From VRUE01 sp963695835 (lineage in GTDB: Bacteria; Actinomycetota; Thermoleophilia; Solirubrobacterales; 70-9), in contig CAVOHR010000002.1 of NCBI GenBank assembly GCA_963695835.1, positions 1-64,000 on the forward strand: a stretch of DNA of 64,000 nucleotides, read 5' to 3'. Shown here in pieces: positions 1 through 10,370 of the stretch. Under the pieces are notes generated by a model, which saw only the letters and a program-made list of their open reading frames with translations, made no database searches and was not told the origin of the DNA. How positions within the stretch are numbered: position 1 is the stretch's first letter; each line of letters opens with the position of its first letter. Position numbers and translations under genes: made by a program.

Positions 1-155
1 CACGCTGACGAGCCGAGTGGATCGGGCTCAAACAATCCACAGACCCGTGGGCCTGCGGAGTGCACGCTGCTCAGTTTTCAAAGACCGCTGCGCCTCTGCG
101 ACGGGACTCGCCGTCGCTTGCGCATGGGACGGCACAGGGCCAATCCCAGAGGGAC
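1..155 (-). other. Probable 16S rRNA precursor leader (rRNA gene lies beyond the left edge)
   Basis: The minus-strand transcript from the promoter at 161-189 contains a perfect 7-bp hairpin (98-104 pairing with 111-117, six-base loop). It then has GGTCTTTGAAAACTGA (71-86), which resembles the boxA/leader motif shortly upstream of 16S rRNA in many Gram-positive bacteria. No mature 16S sequence such as the GTTTGATCCTGGCTC region is visible, so only the leader would be inside the window. The short frames translating here have no coding character. Confidence 0.5.
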
Positions 156-160
156 GCGGG

Positions 161-189
161 AGTATAGCGCTGCGGCGGCGCTTTGCCTA
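161..189 (-). promoter_or_regulatory. Strong sigma70-type promoter, probably of an rRNA operon
   Basis: Read on the minus strand, a -10 box TATACT (161-166) lies exactly 17 bp from a -35-like TAGGCA (184-189), just downstream of the tyrS stop. Transcription would start near 154 and run off the left edge. The downstream sequence carries a stable hairpin and a TCTTTGAAAACTGA element typical of 16S rRNA leaders, so I infer that this drives a ribosomal RNA operon. The boxes are seen; the rRNA assignment is inference. Confidence 0.6.
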
Positions 190-196
190 GGGGCGC

Positions 197-1357
197 TCAG
201 GCGCCGGCGCGGATGCGGCGGAAGCGGCGCTTGCCGAGCTGGAGAACGCGGCCGTCGAGCTCCGCCGGGTCGACGTCCAGCCGATCGCCCGCAAGCGGCT
301 CCCCGTCGAGCTTCACGCCTCCCTGCTTGAGCAGGCGGCGCGCCTCGCTGGAGCTGATCTCGAAGGCGCCGGCCATCAGCCGGGGCAGGTGCACCGAGCC
401 GCCGTCCTCGCCCAGGAAGGCGTCCAGCGAGACGTCCTCGACCTCCTCCGGCGCCTCATGGCGCACGAACAGCCGGTCGAAGTGGGCCTCCGCGGCACCT
501 GCCGCCCCGGCGCCGTGGAAGCGCGCGACGATCCGCCGCCCCAGCTCGCGCTTCGCCTCGTTCGGTGGGCCCGCCGGCACCTCCGAGCCGAGCAGCAGCC
601 GGAAGTACTCGGGCATCGTCTCGTCCGGCACCCGCATCAGCTTGCCGAACATCTCCGGCGGCGGATCGGTGACCCCGACGTAGTTGCCGAGCGACTTGCT
701 CATCTTCTGCACTCCGTCGATCCCGACCAGGATCGGCAGCGTCATGATCGATTGCGGTCTTTGACCGTAGGCGGCCTGCATATCGCGCCCGAAGAGCAGG
801 TTGAACTTCTGATCGGTCCCCCCCAGCTCGACGTCGGCCTCGACGGCGACCGAGTCGTAGCCCTGCAGCAGCGGATAGAGCAGCTCCAGCGCCGACACCG
901 GCTTCCCGGCGGCCATCCGCCTGCGGAAATCGTCGCGCTCGAGCAGGCGCGCGACCGTCGTATGGGCCAGCAGGCCGAGCAACTCCCCGGGCGCCATCCG
1001 CAGCCACTCGCTGTTGAAGCGGACCTCGGTGCGATCGCGGTCGAGCAGCTTGAATGCCTGCTCCCGATAGGTGGCGACGTTGGCCTCGATCTCCTCGGCG
1101 CCGGGAACCGGGCGCTGGGCCGAGCGGCCGCTCGGGTCGCCGACCCTGGCGGTGAAGTCGCCGATGATGAGGATGACCCGGTGGCCCGCGTCCTGGAACT
1201 CGCGGAGCTTGTTGAGGACGACGGTGTGGCCGAGGTGGATGTCGGCGGTGGTCGGGTCGATGCCAAGCTTGACCCGCAGCGGGCGGCCCTCGGCGAGCTG
1301 CGCTGCGAGCAGGCCCTCGGGCAGAACGTCGACCGCGTTGCGCGTCAGGTCGGGCAT
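197..1357 (-). CDS. tyrS: Tyrosyl-tRNA synthetase
   Basis: Class I synthetase charging tRNA-Tyr with tyrosine, cytoplasmic, 386 aa. The HIGH-type signature HLGH is at residues 41-44 and KMSKS at 218-222. A C-terminal S4-like RNA-binding region follows (about 325-386, with SSSEARRLLKQGGVKLDG). I start at the ATG at 1357 (MPDLTRNAVDVLPEG); the upstream Arg/Ser-rich extension looks non-coding. The start lies 7 bp from the divergent PBP start, so each gene's promoter must overlap the other's 5' end. It is followed by the putative rRNA promoter. Length and motifs match the TyrS family well. Confidence 0.97.
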   Translation of the reverse strand: MPDLTRNAVDVLPEGLLAAQLAEGRPLRVKLGIDPTTADIHLGHTVVLNKLREFQDAGHRVILIIGDFTARVGDPSGRSAQRPVPGAEEIEANVATYREQAFKLLDRDRTEVRFNSEWLRMAPGELLGLLAHTTVARLLERDDFRRRMAAGKPVSALELLYPLLQGYDSVAVEADVELGGTDQKFNLLFGRDMQAAYGQRPQSIMTLPILVGIDGVQKMSKSLGNYVGVTDPPPEMFGKLMRVPDETMPEYFRLLLGSEVPAGPPNEAKRELGRRIVARFHGAGAAGAAEAHFDRLFVRHEAPEEVEDVSLDAFLGEDGGSVHLPRLMAGAFEISSSEARRLLKQGGVKLDGEPLAGDRLDVDPAELDGRVLQLGKRRFRRIRAGA

Positions 1358-1364
1358 CGCGGCA

Positions 1365-3569
1365 ATGCTAGACTGCCGCCTCCTCTTGGCGGGCCCACGC
1401 ACCAAGCCACGCCTGAAGAAGCTGCGGATCCTCTTCGTGCTGCTCGGGCTTGGCGCACTGGCGCTGGTCTCGATGGTCTTCGGGATGATGACCGCGGTCT
1501 CCCAGGACCTGCCGGCGATCTACGACTTCGCCCAGTTCAAGGCCGCCAAGAACAGCGAGGTCTTCGACTCTTCCGGCGAACCGCTCGGCGAGCTGACCAG
1601 CAACCAGAACAAGATCCTGCTCGGCTCCGGTCAGATCTCGCCGAACGTGAAGAACGCCGTGGTCGCGATCGAGGACTCGCGCTTCTACGAACACGAAGGC
1701 GTCGACCTGCGGGGAATCGGGCGGGCGCTGATCAAGGACATCCTCAGCCAGAGCGCCGAACAGGGCGCCTCGACGGTCACCGAGCAGTTCGTCAAGGAAG
1801 CGCTCGCCGCCCAGGGAAGCCGGACGATCTTCGAGAAGTTCCGCGAGGCGGCGCTCGCCTACCGGCTGGAGCGGCACTGGAGCAAGGACAAGATCCTCAC
1901 CGAGTACCTCAACACGATCTACTTCGGCGAAGGCGCCTACGGGGTCGAGGCGGCGGCCCGCACCTACTTCGGCAAGGCGCATCCGGGTTGTGGAAAGACG
2001 CCGACCGAACCCTGCGCGGCGGTGCTCGAGCCGTGGGAGGCGGCGCTGCTGGCGGCGATCATCAACTCGCCGACCGCCTACAACCCGAAGTACTTCCCCG
2101 AAAACGGCCTCGCCCGCCGCAACCTGGTGCTGCAGAAGATGGAGGAACAGGGCTACATCACCGAGACCCAGTACCAGGAAGGCATCAAGCAGGCCCTCCC
2201 CTCGCCGGGCGACGTCGAACCGCCCCGCCTCGACTCGCGCGCCCCCTACTTCACCGCCTGGCTGCGCCAGCAGCTGGTCGAACGCTACGGCGCGGCGAAA
2301 ACCTTCTTCGGCGGGCTGAAGGTGAAGACGACCCTCGACCTGCGTCTTCAGGGCGCCGCCGAAGAAGCGGTCAACAACTACCTCGGCTACCTGCCGCCGA
2401 CCGCCTCGGTGGTCGTGCTCGACAACAAGACCGCCGGCGTCAAGGCGATGGTCGGCGGCCCCGACTTCCAGACCAAGCCGTTCAACCTCGCCACCCAGGG
2501 TCGCCGCCAGCCCGGCTCCTCGATCAAGCCGTTCGAGCTCGTCACCGCCCTCGAAGAGGGGATCTCCCCCTACACCACCTACGAATCCGCGCCGCAGGAA
2601 TTCCACTTCGGCAAGCACGGCCGGGAAACCTTCGTCGTCCAAAACGACGAAGGCTCCTACCTCGGCTCCTGCGACATCGTCTGCGCGACCACCTACTCGG
2701 ACAACTCGATCTACTCGCAGCTCGCGCTGGAGGGGTTGAGAGGGAAGACGATCGAGGACCGCACCCGCTCGATCGCCGCGACGATCCACAAGATGGGCTA
2801 CTCGGGCTCGATCTCGACCAACCCGGCGATGGTCCTCGGCGGGCTCAAGGAAGGGGTCTCGCCGCTGGGCTGGGCCTACGCCTACATGGCGATCGGCAAC
2901 GACGGCGACCGGGTCAGCGGCACCCTGGCGCCCGAACCCGGCGACAGCCCGGTCGCCTACACCCAGGTGACCGACGAGGAAGGCCACACGATCAAGGGCG
3001 GCGCCAACGACCCCCTGCACGAACAGGTGATCTCCGAAAGCACCGCCAAGGAGGCGAAGAGCATCCTCGAAACGGTCGTCCAGCAGGGCACCGGGACCAA
3101 CGCCGACATCGGCGCGTCCGGCCAGTGGGGCAAGACGGGGACGACCGAGAACAGCGGCGACGCCTGGTTCTGCGGCGGGACCGAAGAAGTCACGGCCTGC
3201 GTCTGGGTCGGCTACGCCGACACGACGACGCCGATGACCACCCTCTACAACGGCGGCCCGGTGATGGGCGGCACCTATCCGGCGCTGATCTGGGCGAGCG
3301 TGATCTCGGCCTGGGAACAGATCAGGGAAGAACGGGACGCCGAACACGAAAGCGAACGGAAGAGCCACGGCTCGCATGGCTCAAGCAGCGAAGAAAGCTA
3401 CGTCCCCTCCGAACCCTCGACCGAATCGGAAGCCGAATCGGTGCCGGAACCGGAAGCGCGCGAACCGGCTCCCGAAGCCGAAGCCGAACCGGCTGCCCCC
3501 GAAGCCCCGGCCGAACCGGCGCCCGAACCAGGCGGCGGCGAATCGGGCGGCGGGATAACCGCCGGTTAG
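1365..3569 (+). CDS. Class A penicillin-binding protein (glycosyltransferase-transpeptidase)
   Basis: Bifunctional peptidoglycan polymerase and cross-linker anchored by one N-terminal membrane helix (about residues 17-38). The GT51 domain shows EDSRFYEHEGVD with the catalytic Glu at residue 103, and GASTVTEQFVKEA. The transpeptidase has the SxxK serine at S385 (SSIK), SDN and KTGTT at 590. After about residue 660 comes a Glu/Pro/Ala-rich tail with many EPEP/APE units, probably wall-spanning. The ATG at 1365 is only 7 bp from tyrS; a TTG at 1386 is an alternative start. The stop overlaps the convergent mpg stop by 3 bp. Confidence 0.93.
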   Translation: MLDCRLLLAGPRTKPRLKKLRILFVLLGLGALALVSMVFGMMTAVSQDLPAIYDFAQFKAAKNSEVFDSSGEPLGELTSNQNKILLGSGQISPNVKNAVVAIEDSRFYEHEGVDLRGIGRALIKDILSQSAEQGASTVTEQFVKEALAAQGSRTIFEKFREAALAYRLERHWSKDKILTEYLNTIYFGEGAYGVEAAARTYFGKAHPGCGKTPTEPCAAVLEPWEAALLAAIINSPTAYNPKYFPENGLARRNLVLQKMEEQGYITETQYQEGIKQALPSPGDVEPPRLDSRAPYFTAWLRQQLVERYGAAKTFFGGLKVKTTLDLRLQGAAEEAVNNYLGYLPPTASVVVLDNKTAGVKAMVGGPDFQTKPFNLATQGRRQPGSSIKPFELVTALEEGISPYTTYESAPQEFHFGKHGRETFVVQNDEGSYLGSCDIVCATTYSDNSIYSQLALEGLRGKTIEDRTRSIAATIHKMGYSGSISTNPAMVLGGLKEGVSPLGWAYAYMAIGNDGDRVSGTLAPEPGDSPVAYTQVTDEEGHTIKGGANDPLHEQVISESTAKEAKSILETVVQQGTGTNADIGASGQWGKTGTTENSGDAWFCGGTEEVTACVWVGYADTTTPMTTLYNGGPVMGGTYPALIWASVISAWEQIREERDAEHESERKSHGSHGSSSEESYVPSEPSTESEAESVPEPEAREPAPEAEAEPAAPEAPAEPAPEPGGGESGGGITAG

Positions 3570-4195
3570 GCCGGCTTCGGCCGAGAGACGTAAGGGCTGC
3601 CGGCGACGCAGAAGCGCCAGGGGCGGTCAACCGCTTTGGTGATCCCCACCCGCGGGCCGGCGACGATCTCTCCCTCCCAGCCGTCCTCGCGCGGGGCCAG
3701 CAGGAAGGGCGGCGCCGAGAGGTCGGCGCCGTTTGCTTCGAGGCCGATCCCCAGCGCCTCGGTCAGCTTGCCGGGGCCCGAGCAGAGGTCGGCGTCGGGA
3801 CGGGCGCCCCGCCGCGCTCGCATCGCCTCCAGCCCGGCGGCCGGCTCGAGCGCCCGGATCAGCACCGCGGCGGCCTCGCCGTCCGGTTCGGCGACCGCGT
3901 TCAGCAGGCTGTGGATCCCGTAGGAGAGGTAGACGTAGGCGCGGCCGGGTGGCCCGAACAGAACCGTGGTTCGCCGGGTCAGCCCGGCGTGGGCGTGGCA
4001 GGCGGGATCGTCGCGCTCGTAGCTCTCGGTCTCGACGATCGTCCCGCCGCAGCCCGCGTAGAAGAGCCGGCAGCCGACCAGGTCGCGGGCGACGAGGTGC
4101 ACCGAGCGCGCGAAGAAGCCGGCGTCGATGCGCTCCGTGGAAGCTTTGTGGGGTCTGGGGACCCCCGAAAGCTTCCACGAACCAGGCACACCCAC
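3566..4195 (-). CDS. 3-methyladenine DNA glycosylase (AAG/Mpg family)
   Basis: Base-excision repair enzyme removing alkylated purines, about 209 aa. Family features seen: FFARSVHLVARDLVGCRL near the N-terminus, the VETESYERDDPACHAHAG active-site region, GRAYVYLSYGIHSLLNAV, and GPGKLTEALGI near the C-terminus. No ATG/GTG/TTG lies between the FFAR motif and the palindrome at 4137-4178, so the only usable start is GTG at 4195. That would translate the palindrome as codons 7-20. The gene follows the argH stop closely, suggesting read-through from the argH operon. Function is confident; the start is not. Confidence 0.87.
   Translation of the reverse strand: MGVPGSWKLSGVPRPHKASTERIDAGFFARSVHLVARDLVGCRLFYAGCGGTIVETESYERDDPACHAHAGLTRRTTVLFGPPGRAYVYLSYGIHSLLNAVAEPDGEAAAVLIRALEPAAGLEAMRARRGARPDADLCSGPGKLTEALGIGLEANGADLSAPPFLLAPREDGWEGEIVAGPRVGITKAVDRPWRFCVAGSPYVSRPKPA
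4137..4178. repeat. 42-bp near-perfect palindrome, family 1 copy A
   Basis: Two 18-nt arms match at 16 positions around a short GC loop; the core is GTGGAAGCTTT…AAAGCTTCCAC. Read on the minus strand it aligns without gaps with the 42-bp palindrome at 42926-42967 (about 31 of 42 identical). It is therefore a dispersed element rather than a one-off terminator. There is no U-run on either side. It lies between the argH stop and the mpg coding body and is in frame with mpg. Confidence 0.7.
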
Positions 4196-4198
4196 GGA

Positions 4199-5590
4199 TC
4201 AGGCCCGCTCTTCGCGCACCCGTGCATCGACCGCGGCAAGCGTCTCGCGGGCCAGCTCGATCTGCGCCGCCAGCGCCTGCGAGCCGGTGCCGCCCTCGAT
4301 CCGCTTCGACTCCAGCCAGCTCTCGCGCCGCAATACCTCGTAGACCCAGTCGCCGAGCAGCTCGGAGCACTCGCGCATCTTCTCCACGCTCAGCGCCGAG
4401 AGCGGCTTGCCGGCCTCGACGGCGTCGCGGACCAGCCCGCCGACGATCCCGTGCGCCTCGCGGAACGGGACCCCGCGGCGGACCAGCCCGTCGGCGATCT
4501 CGGTCGCGGCGAGCATCTCGTCGCCGGAGGCCGCCTCGAGCCGCTCGCGGTCGAAGGCGATCCCGGCCAGCATCCCCTCGGTCGCGTCGAGGCACGCCTC
4601 GACCGTGTCGATCGCGTCGAACAGCGGCTCCTTGTCCTCCTGCATGTCCTTGCCGTAGGTCAGCGGCAAGGCGTGCATCGCGCCGAGCAGCGACATGTAG
4701 TCGGCGGCGACCCGGGGGCTCTTGGCGCGCAGCAGCTCGGCCGAGTCGGGGTTCACCTTCTGCGGCATGATCGACGACCCGGAGGAGAAGGACTCGTCGA
4801 GTCGGCAGAAGCCGAACTCGCTGCTCGACCAGATCACGATCTCCGAGCCGAGCCGCGAGAGGTGCATCGCGCAGGTCGAGGCGGCGGAGAGGTAGTCGAG
4901 GACGAAGTCGCGGTTGGAGGCGCCGTCGATCGAGTTGGCGCTGACGTGCTCGAAGCCGAGGTCCGCGGCGACGGCGCGGCGGTCGATCTCCCAGCTGACC
5001 CCGGCCAGGGCGCCGGAGCCGAGCGGCATCACCGCGGCGCTGTCGAGGGCGAACCGGAAGCGCGGCACGTCGCGGGACAGCATCCAGAAGTAGGCCAGCA
5101 GGTGGTGGCCGAGGTAGACCGGCTGGGCGCGCTGGAGGTGGGTGTAGCCGGGCATCGGCCAGTCGCGGTGGCGCTCGGCCAGCTCGAGCAGGCGCCGCAT
5201 CGCCGCCCCGGCCAGCTCGATCGCCCGCAGCGAGTGCGCCTGGACGACCATCGCCGCGTCGGTGGCGACCTGGTCGTTGCGGGAGCGGCCGGTGTGGAGC
5301 TTGCCGGCCAGCGGGCCGATCTCCTCGCCGAGCAGGCGCTCGACCGCCATGTGGATGTCCTCGTCGGACTGCTCGAACTCGAATCCGTGCGCCCCGATCC
5401 GCTCGCGGACGCGGTCGAGCCCGTCGCAGATGCTCTGAAGCTCGTGATCTGAGAGCACCCCGATCCGGGCCAGCGCGCGGGCGTGCGCTTGCGACTGGTC
5501 GATGTCGTAGGGCGCGAGGCGCCAATCGAACTCGATCGAGCGATTGAGGCGCCAGAAACGCGGGTCCGGGTGTTTGCGAAAGCGTGACAT
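4199..5590 (-). CDS. argH: Argininosuccinate lyase
   Basis: Last step of arginine synthesis: argininosuccinate to arginine plus fumarate, cytosolic homotetramer of the fumarase/aspartase superfamily, 463 aa. The superfamily signature SSIMPQKVNPDSAE is near residue 280, and HTGRSRNDQVATD and MPGYTHLQRAQP are present. The ATG at 5590 (MSRFRKHPDPRFW) shares one base with the upstream DegT stop (TGATG), implying translational coupling. The other arg genes of the window are about 47 kb away, and no argF or argR is seen nearby. Confidence 0.96.
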   Translation of the reverse strand: MSRFRKHPDPRFWRLNRSIEFDWRLAPYDIDQSQAHARALARIGVLSDHELQSICDGLDRVRERIGAHGFEFEQSDEDIHMAVERLLGEEIGPLAGKLHTGRSRNDQVATDAAMVVQAHSLRAIELAGAAMRRLLELAERHRDWPMPGYTHLQRAQPVYLGHHLLAYFWMLSRDVPRFRFALDSAAVMPLGSGALAGVSWEIDRRAVAADLGFEHVSANSIDGASNRDFVLDYLSAASTCAMHLSRLGSEIVIWSSSEFGFCRLDESFSSGSSIMPQKVNPDSAELLRAKSPRVAADYMSLLGAMHALPLTYGKDMQEDKEPLFDAIDTVEACLDATEGMLAGIAFDRERLEAASGDEMLAATEIADGLVRRGVPFREAHGIVGGLVRDAVEAGKPLSALSVEKMRECSELLGDWVYEVLRRESWLESKRIEGGTGSQALAAQIELARETLAAVDARVREERA

Positions 5591-6704
5591 CAGCGGAGCG
5601 ATTCGGCCAGAGCCTCGCACACCGTCCCGACCTGCGCCTCCGTCATCTGCGGGAAGAAGGGCAGCGCCAGCGAGCGGGCCGAGGCGGCTTCGGCGGCCGG
5701 GAACTGACCCTCGCGCCAGCCCTGCTCGCGCAGGTGTGGGAGCAGGTGGATGCAGGGGAGGTAGGCCTTGGCGGCGATGCCGCGCTCTGCGAGCCGGGCG
5801 ACGATCGCGTCGCGATCCGCCCCCTCCGGCAGGCCGACCGTGTAGACGAACCAGCTGCGCCGCTCCTCGCCGCGGGACGCGATCGGCGTGGTCAGTCCCT
5901 CGATCGCGGCCAGGCCCTCCCCGTAGAGCGCGGCGACGGCGGAGCGCCGCTCGAGCATCGCGTCGAGCTTCTCCAGCTGCGCCACCCCGAGCGCCGCGGC
6001 GAGGTCGGAGAGCCGGTAGTTGAAACCGAGCCGGCCGTGGTCGAGCCAGCCCATGTCGGCGGCGCGCCCCTGGTTGCGCTCTGCGCGCAGCCGGGCGGCC
6101 AGCCCGGCGTCCGGCGGCACGATCGTCCCCCCCTCTCCGGTCGTCATCTGCTTGTTGGCGTAGAAGGCGAAGGTCGCGAGGTTGCCGCGCGTGCCCACGC
6201 GGCGCCCCTCGGAGTCGACCGCGCCGAGCGCCTCGCAGGCGTCCTCGAGGATGCCGAGCCCGTTGCGGGCGGCGAGCGCCTCCAGCTCGGGCATCGCCGC
6301 CGGGTAGCCGAAGATGTGGACCGGCAGGATGCCGGCGCTGCGCTCGCCGAGGGCAGCCTCGACCGCCGCCGGGTCGAGGTTCAGGGTCACCGGGTCGACG
6401 TCGCAGAAGACCGGCCGGGCACCCTCGTACAGCAGGCAGTTGGCCGAGGCGACGAAGCTGAAGGGGCTGGTCAGGACCTCGTCCCCGGGGCCCCAGCCGA
6501 GTGCCCGCACGCCGAGGTGCAGCGCGGTCGTGCCGCTGGAGACGGCGACCGCGTCGCCGACCCCGAGCCAGGCGGCGAAGTCACGCTCGAAGCGCTCGCC
6601 CATCGGCCCCAGCGAGAGCCGGCCGGAGCGCAGCACCTCGAGCACCAGCTCCTCCTCGCGGGCGCCGATCTCGGGCTGCGCCAGCGGGATGTGGTCGCCA
6701 CCGC

Positions 6705-6708
<4 letters not shown>
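5590..6708 (-). CDS. DegT/DnrJ/EryC1/StrS-family PLP aminotransferase
   Basis: Fold-type I PLP enzyme of the sugar-aminotransferase (ArnB/DegT) family, 372 aa, normally acting on nucleotide-linked keto-sugars. Seen: SSGTTALHLGVRALGWGPGD for cofactor phosphate binding, ILEDACEALGA with the PLP-pyridine Asp, and FYANKQMTTGEGG with the Schiff-base Lys. ATG at 6708 overlaps the cimA stop by 4 bp and its own stop overlaps argH. It is therefore locked into an amino-acid biosynthetic operon although its family suggests a cell-surface sugar. The substrate cannot be read from sequence. Confidence 0.88.
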
Positions 6709-8264
<1,556 letters not shown>

Positions 8265-8337
8265 CTGATGCCTTTCGTATCGAGGAGTCGAGGGATGGGC
8301 TACGGGAGCCCGCCTGCGCGCAGGGGCGCGCCGGCCG

Positions 8338-9267
8338 CTAGGCGGCCGCGGTAATTCGCTCGACGAAGTCGAGCCACTCCACGTACTCCTCGGCGCGGCC
8401 GTGCAGCGCGTCGTCGAACTTCGCCTGGATCACCCGGGTGATCTCGCCCGGCTCGCCCAGCGGGTGGTCGTCGACCTCGCGCACCGGCACCAGCTCGGCG
8501 GCGGTGCCGGTGAGGAACAGCTCGTCGGCCAGGTACAGCTCCGCGCGGGCGATGTCGCGCTCCTCGACCGCATAGCCGAGGTCGCGGGCGATCTGGACGA
8601 CCGAGTTGCGGGTGATCCCGTCGAGGATCGCCGCGGTGTGCGGCGGCGTGCACAGCACCCCGTCGCGGACCACGAAGACGTTCTCGCCCGATCCCTCGGA
8701 GACGAAGCCGTGCTGGTCGAGCAGGATCGCCTCGTCGTAGCCGGCGTTGGTCGCCTCCGTCTTGGCCAGCACCGAGTTGAGGTACTGGCCGGAGGCCTTG
8801 GCGTGCGGGATCAGGCTGTCGCCGGAGATCGTCCGCCAGGAGGAGACCTTGGCCCGGATGCCGTGTCGCTGACCCTCCTCGCCGAGGTAGACACCCCAGG
8901 GGAAGGCGGCGACGATCACGTCGATCGGGGCGTCGGTCGCGTAGAGGCCGAGGTTGCCGTAGCCGCGATAGGCGAGCGGCCGGATGTAGCAGGATCCGAG
9001 GCCGTTGCGGCGGATCAGCTCGTTGGTGGCCTCGCGGATCTGCTCGGCCGAGTAGGGGAGCTGGAAGTAGTAGAGCTCGGCCGACTTCTCGAGCCGCTCG
9101 AGGTGCTCGCGATGCCTGAACACCGCCGGGCCGCGCTCGGTCTCGTAGCAGCGGATCCCCTCGAAGACGCCGGTGCCGTAGTGCAGTCCGTGGCTGAGCA
9201 CATGCGTCCTCGCCTCGTCCCAGGGGACGAACTCGCCGTTCTGCCAGATCAGCTCAGCGGTCTCCAT
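8338..9267 (-). CDS. ilvE: Branched-chain amino acid aminotransferase
   Basis: Final transamination for leucine, isoleucine and valine; fold-type IV PLP enzyme, 309 aa. Seen: HGLHYGTGVFEGIRCYET at the N-terminus, IPHAKASGQYLNSVLAKTEA with the PLP Lys region, and EGSGENVFVVRDG. Start ATG at 9267 overlaps the 3' end of leuB by 14 bp. A 73-bp GC-rich gap separates its stop from the cimA start, so cimA may use a new ribosome entry but probably the same transcript. Confidence 0.95.
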   Translation of the reverse strand: METAELIWQNGEFVPWDEARTHVLSHGLHYGTGVFEGIRCYETERGPAVFRHREHLERLEKSAELYYFQLPYSAEQIREATNELIRRNGLGSCYIRPLAYRGYGNLGLYATDAPIDVIVAAFPWGVYLGEEGQRHGIRAKVSSWRTISGDSLIPHAKASGQYLNSVLAKTEATNAGYDEAILLDQHGFVSEGSGENVFVVRDGVLCTPPHTAAILDGITRNSVVQIARDLGYAVEERDIARAELYLADELFLTGTAAELVPVREVDDHPLGEPGEITRVIQAKFDDALHGRAEEYVEWLDFVERITAAA

Positions 9268-10342
9268 CCTGTGAGAAGTATGCCAGCACCGCGTCGGTCA
9301 TTTCATCCGTTCCCACCGTGGCCTCGCCTTCGGCTGCCAGATCGGGCGTGCGCAAGCCGCGCTCCAGCACGGCGTCGACCGCGGACTCGATCCGCGCGGC
9401 ATCGTCGGGCCGCCCCAGCCCGTGGCGTAGCATCATCGCCGCGCTGAGGAGGGTCGCGAGCGGGTTGGCGACGCCCTTGCCGGCGATGTCGGGGGCGGAG
9501 CCGTGGACCGGCTCGAACAGGCCGGGATCGCCGTCGGCGCCGAGGCTGGCGGAGGGCAGCATCCCCAGCGAGCCGGTCAGCATCGCCGCCTCGTCGCTGA
9601 GGATGTCCCCGAACAGGTTCTCGGTCACGATCACGTCGAAGTCGGCCGGCCGCGAGACGAGCTGCATCGCCGCGTTGTCGACCAGCAGGTGGTCGAGCGC
9701 GACGTCGGGGAACTCGCCGGCGACCCGGCTGACGACCTCGCGCCAGAGCCTGGAGGTCTCCAGCACGTTCGCCTTGTCGACCGAGGTGACGCGGGGATCG
9801 CGGCCGCCCCCCTCGGCGCGCCGCCGCGCCGCCTCGAAGCCGGCGCGGGCGATCCGCTCGATCTCGGCGGCCGAGTACTCGCAGGTGTCGTGGGCGGAGT
9901 CACCGTCGTGGCCGCTGTCGCCGAAGTAGATCCCGCCGGTCAGCTCGCGCACGACCAGCAGGTCGGTGCCGGCGATTCGCTCCTCGCGCAGCGGGCTGGA
10001 GGAGACCAGCGCCGGGCTCGGCCGCACCGGCCGCAGGTTGGCGTAGAGGCCCATCCCCTTGCGCAGGCCGAGCAGGCCCTGCTCGGGGCGCGGCGCATCG
10101 GGGTCGGTCGTGTCCCATTTCGGCCCGCCGACCGCGCCCAGCAGGACCGCATCGGAGCCGCGGCACGCCTCCAGCACCTCGGCGGTCAGGGCGACCCCGT
10201 GGGCGTCGATCGAGCACCCCCCGATCAGCCGCTCGTCGAACTCGAACTCCCCCAGCGCTTCCAGCAGCCGCCGCGCCGCCGCGACGATCTCCGGCCCGAT
10301 CCCATCGCCGGGCAGGACGACTATGCGGGGAGCGTCAGCCAC
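9254..10342 (-). CDS. leuB: 3-isopropylmalate dehydrogenase
   Basis: NAD-dependent oxidative decarboxylation of 3-isopropylmalate, and probably of 3-methylmalate from the citramalate route, 362 aa. Seen: VLPGDGIGPEIV, LLGAVGGPKWD, a VRELTGGIYFGD loop, NLFGDILSDEAAMLTGS for metal and substrate binding, and EPVHGSAPDIAGKGVANP for NAD binding. It sits between the short methyltransferase remnant and ilvE in the leu operon. Confidence 0.96.
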   Translation of the reverse strand: MADAPRIVVLPGDGIGPEIVAAARRLLEALGEFEFDERLIGGCSIDAHGVALTAEVLEACRGSDAVLLGAVGGPKWDTTDPDAPRPEQGLLGLRKGMGLYANLRPVRPSPALVSSSPLREERIAGTDLLVVRELTGGIYFGDSGHDGDSAHDTCEYSAAEIERIARAGFEAARRRAEGGGRDPRVTSVDKANVLETSRLWREVVSRVAGEFPDVALDHLLVDNAAMQLVSRPADFDVIVTENLFGDILSDEAAMLTGSLGMLPSASLGADGDPGLFEPVHGSAPDIAGKGVANPLATLLSAAMMLRHGLGRPDDAARIESAVDAVLERGLRTPDLAAEGEATVGTDEMTDAVLAYFSQDGDR

Positions 10343-10370
10343 GCGCCCGCACTCTAGACGGGCCGTTGAT

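Noticed and set aside
1368..3377. Minus-strand 669-codon frame opposite the penicillin-binding protein
   Set aside because: Shadow frame: no family motifs, while the plus strand carries all PBP catalytic motifs.
389..5452. Very long plus-strand frame (1687 codons) across tyrS, PBP, mpg and argH
   Set aside because: Its translation is Arg/Pro/Gly-rich low-complexity sequence antisense or out of phase to genes with clear motifs; long empty frames are expected at this GC content.
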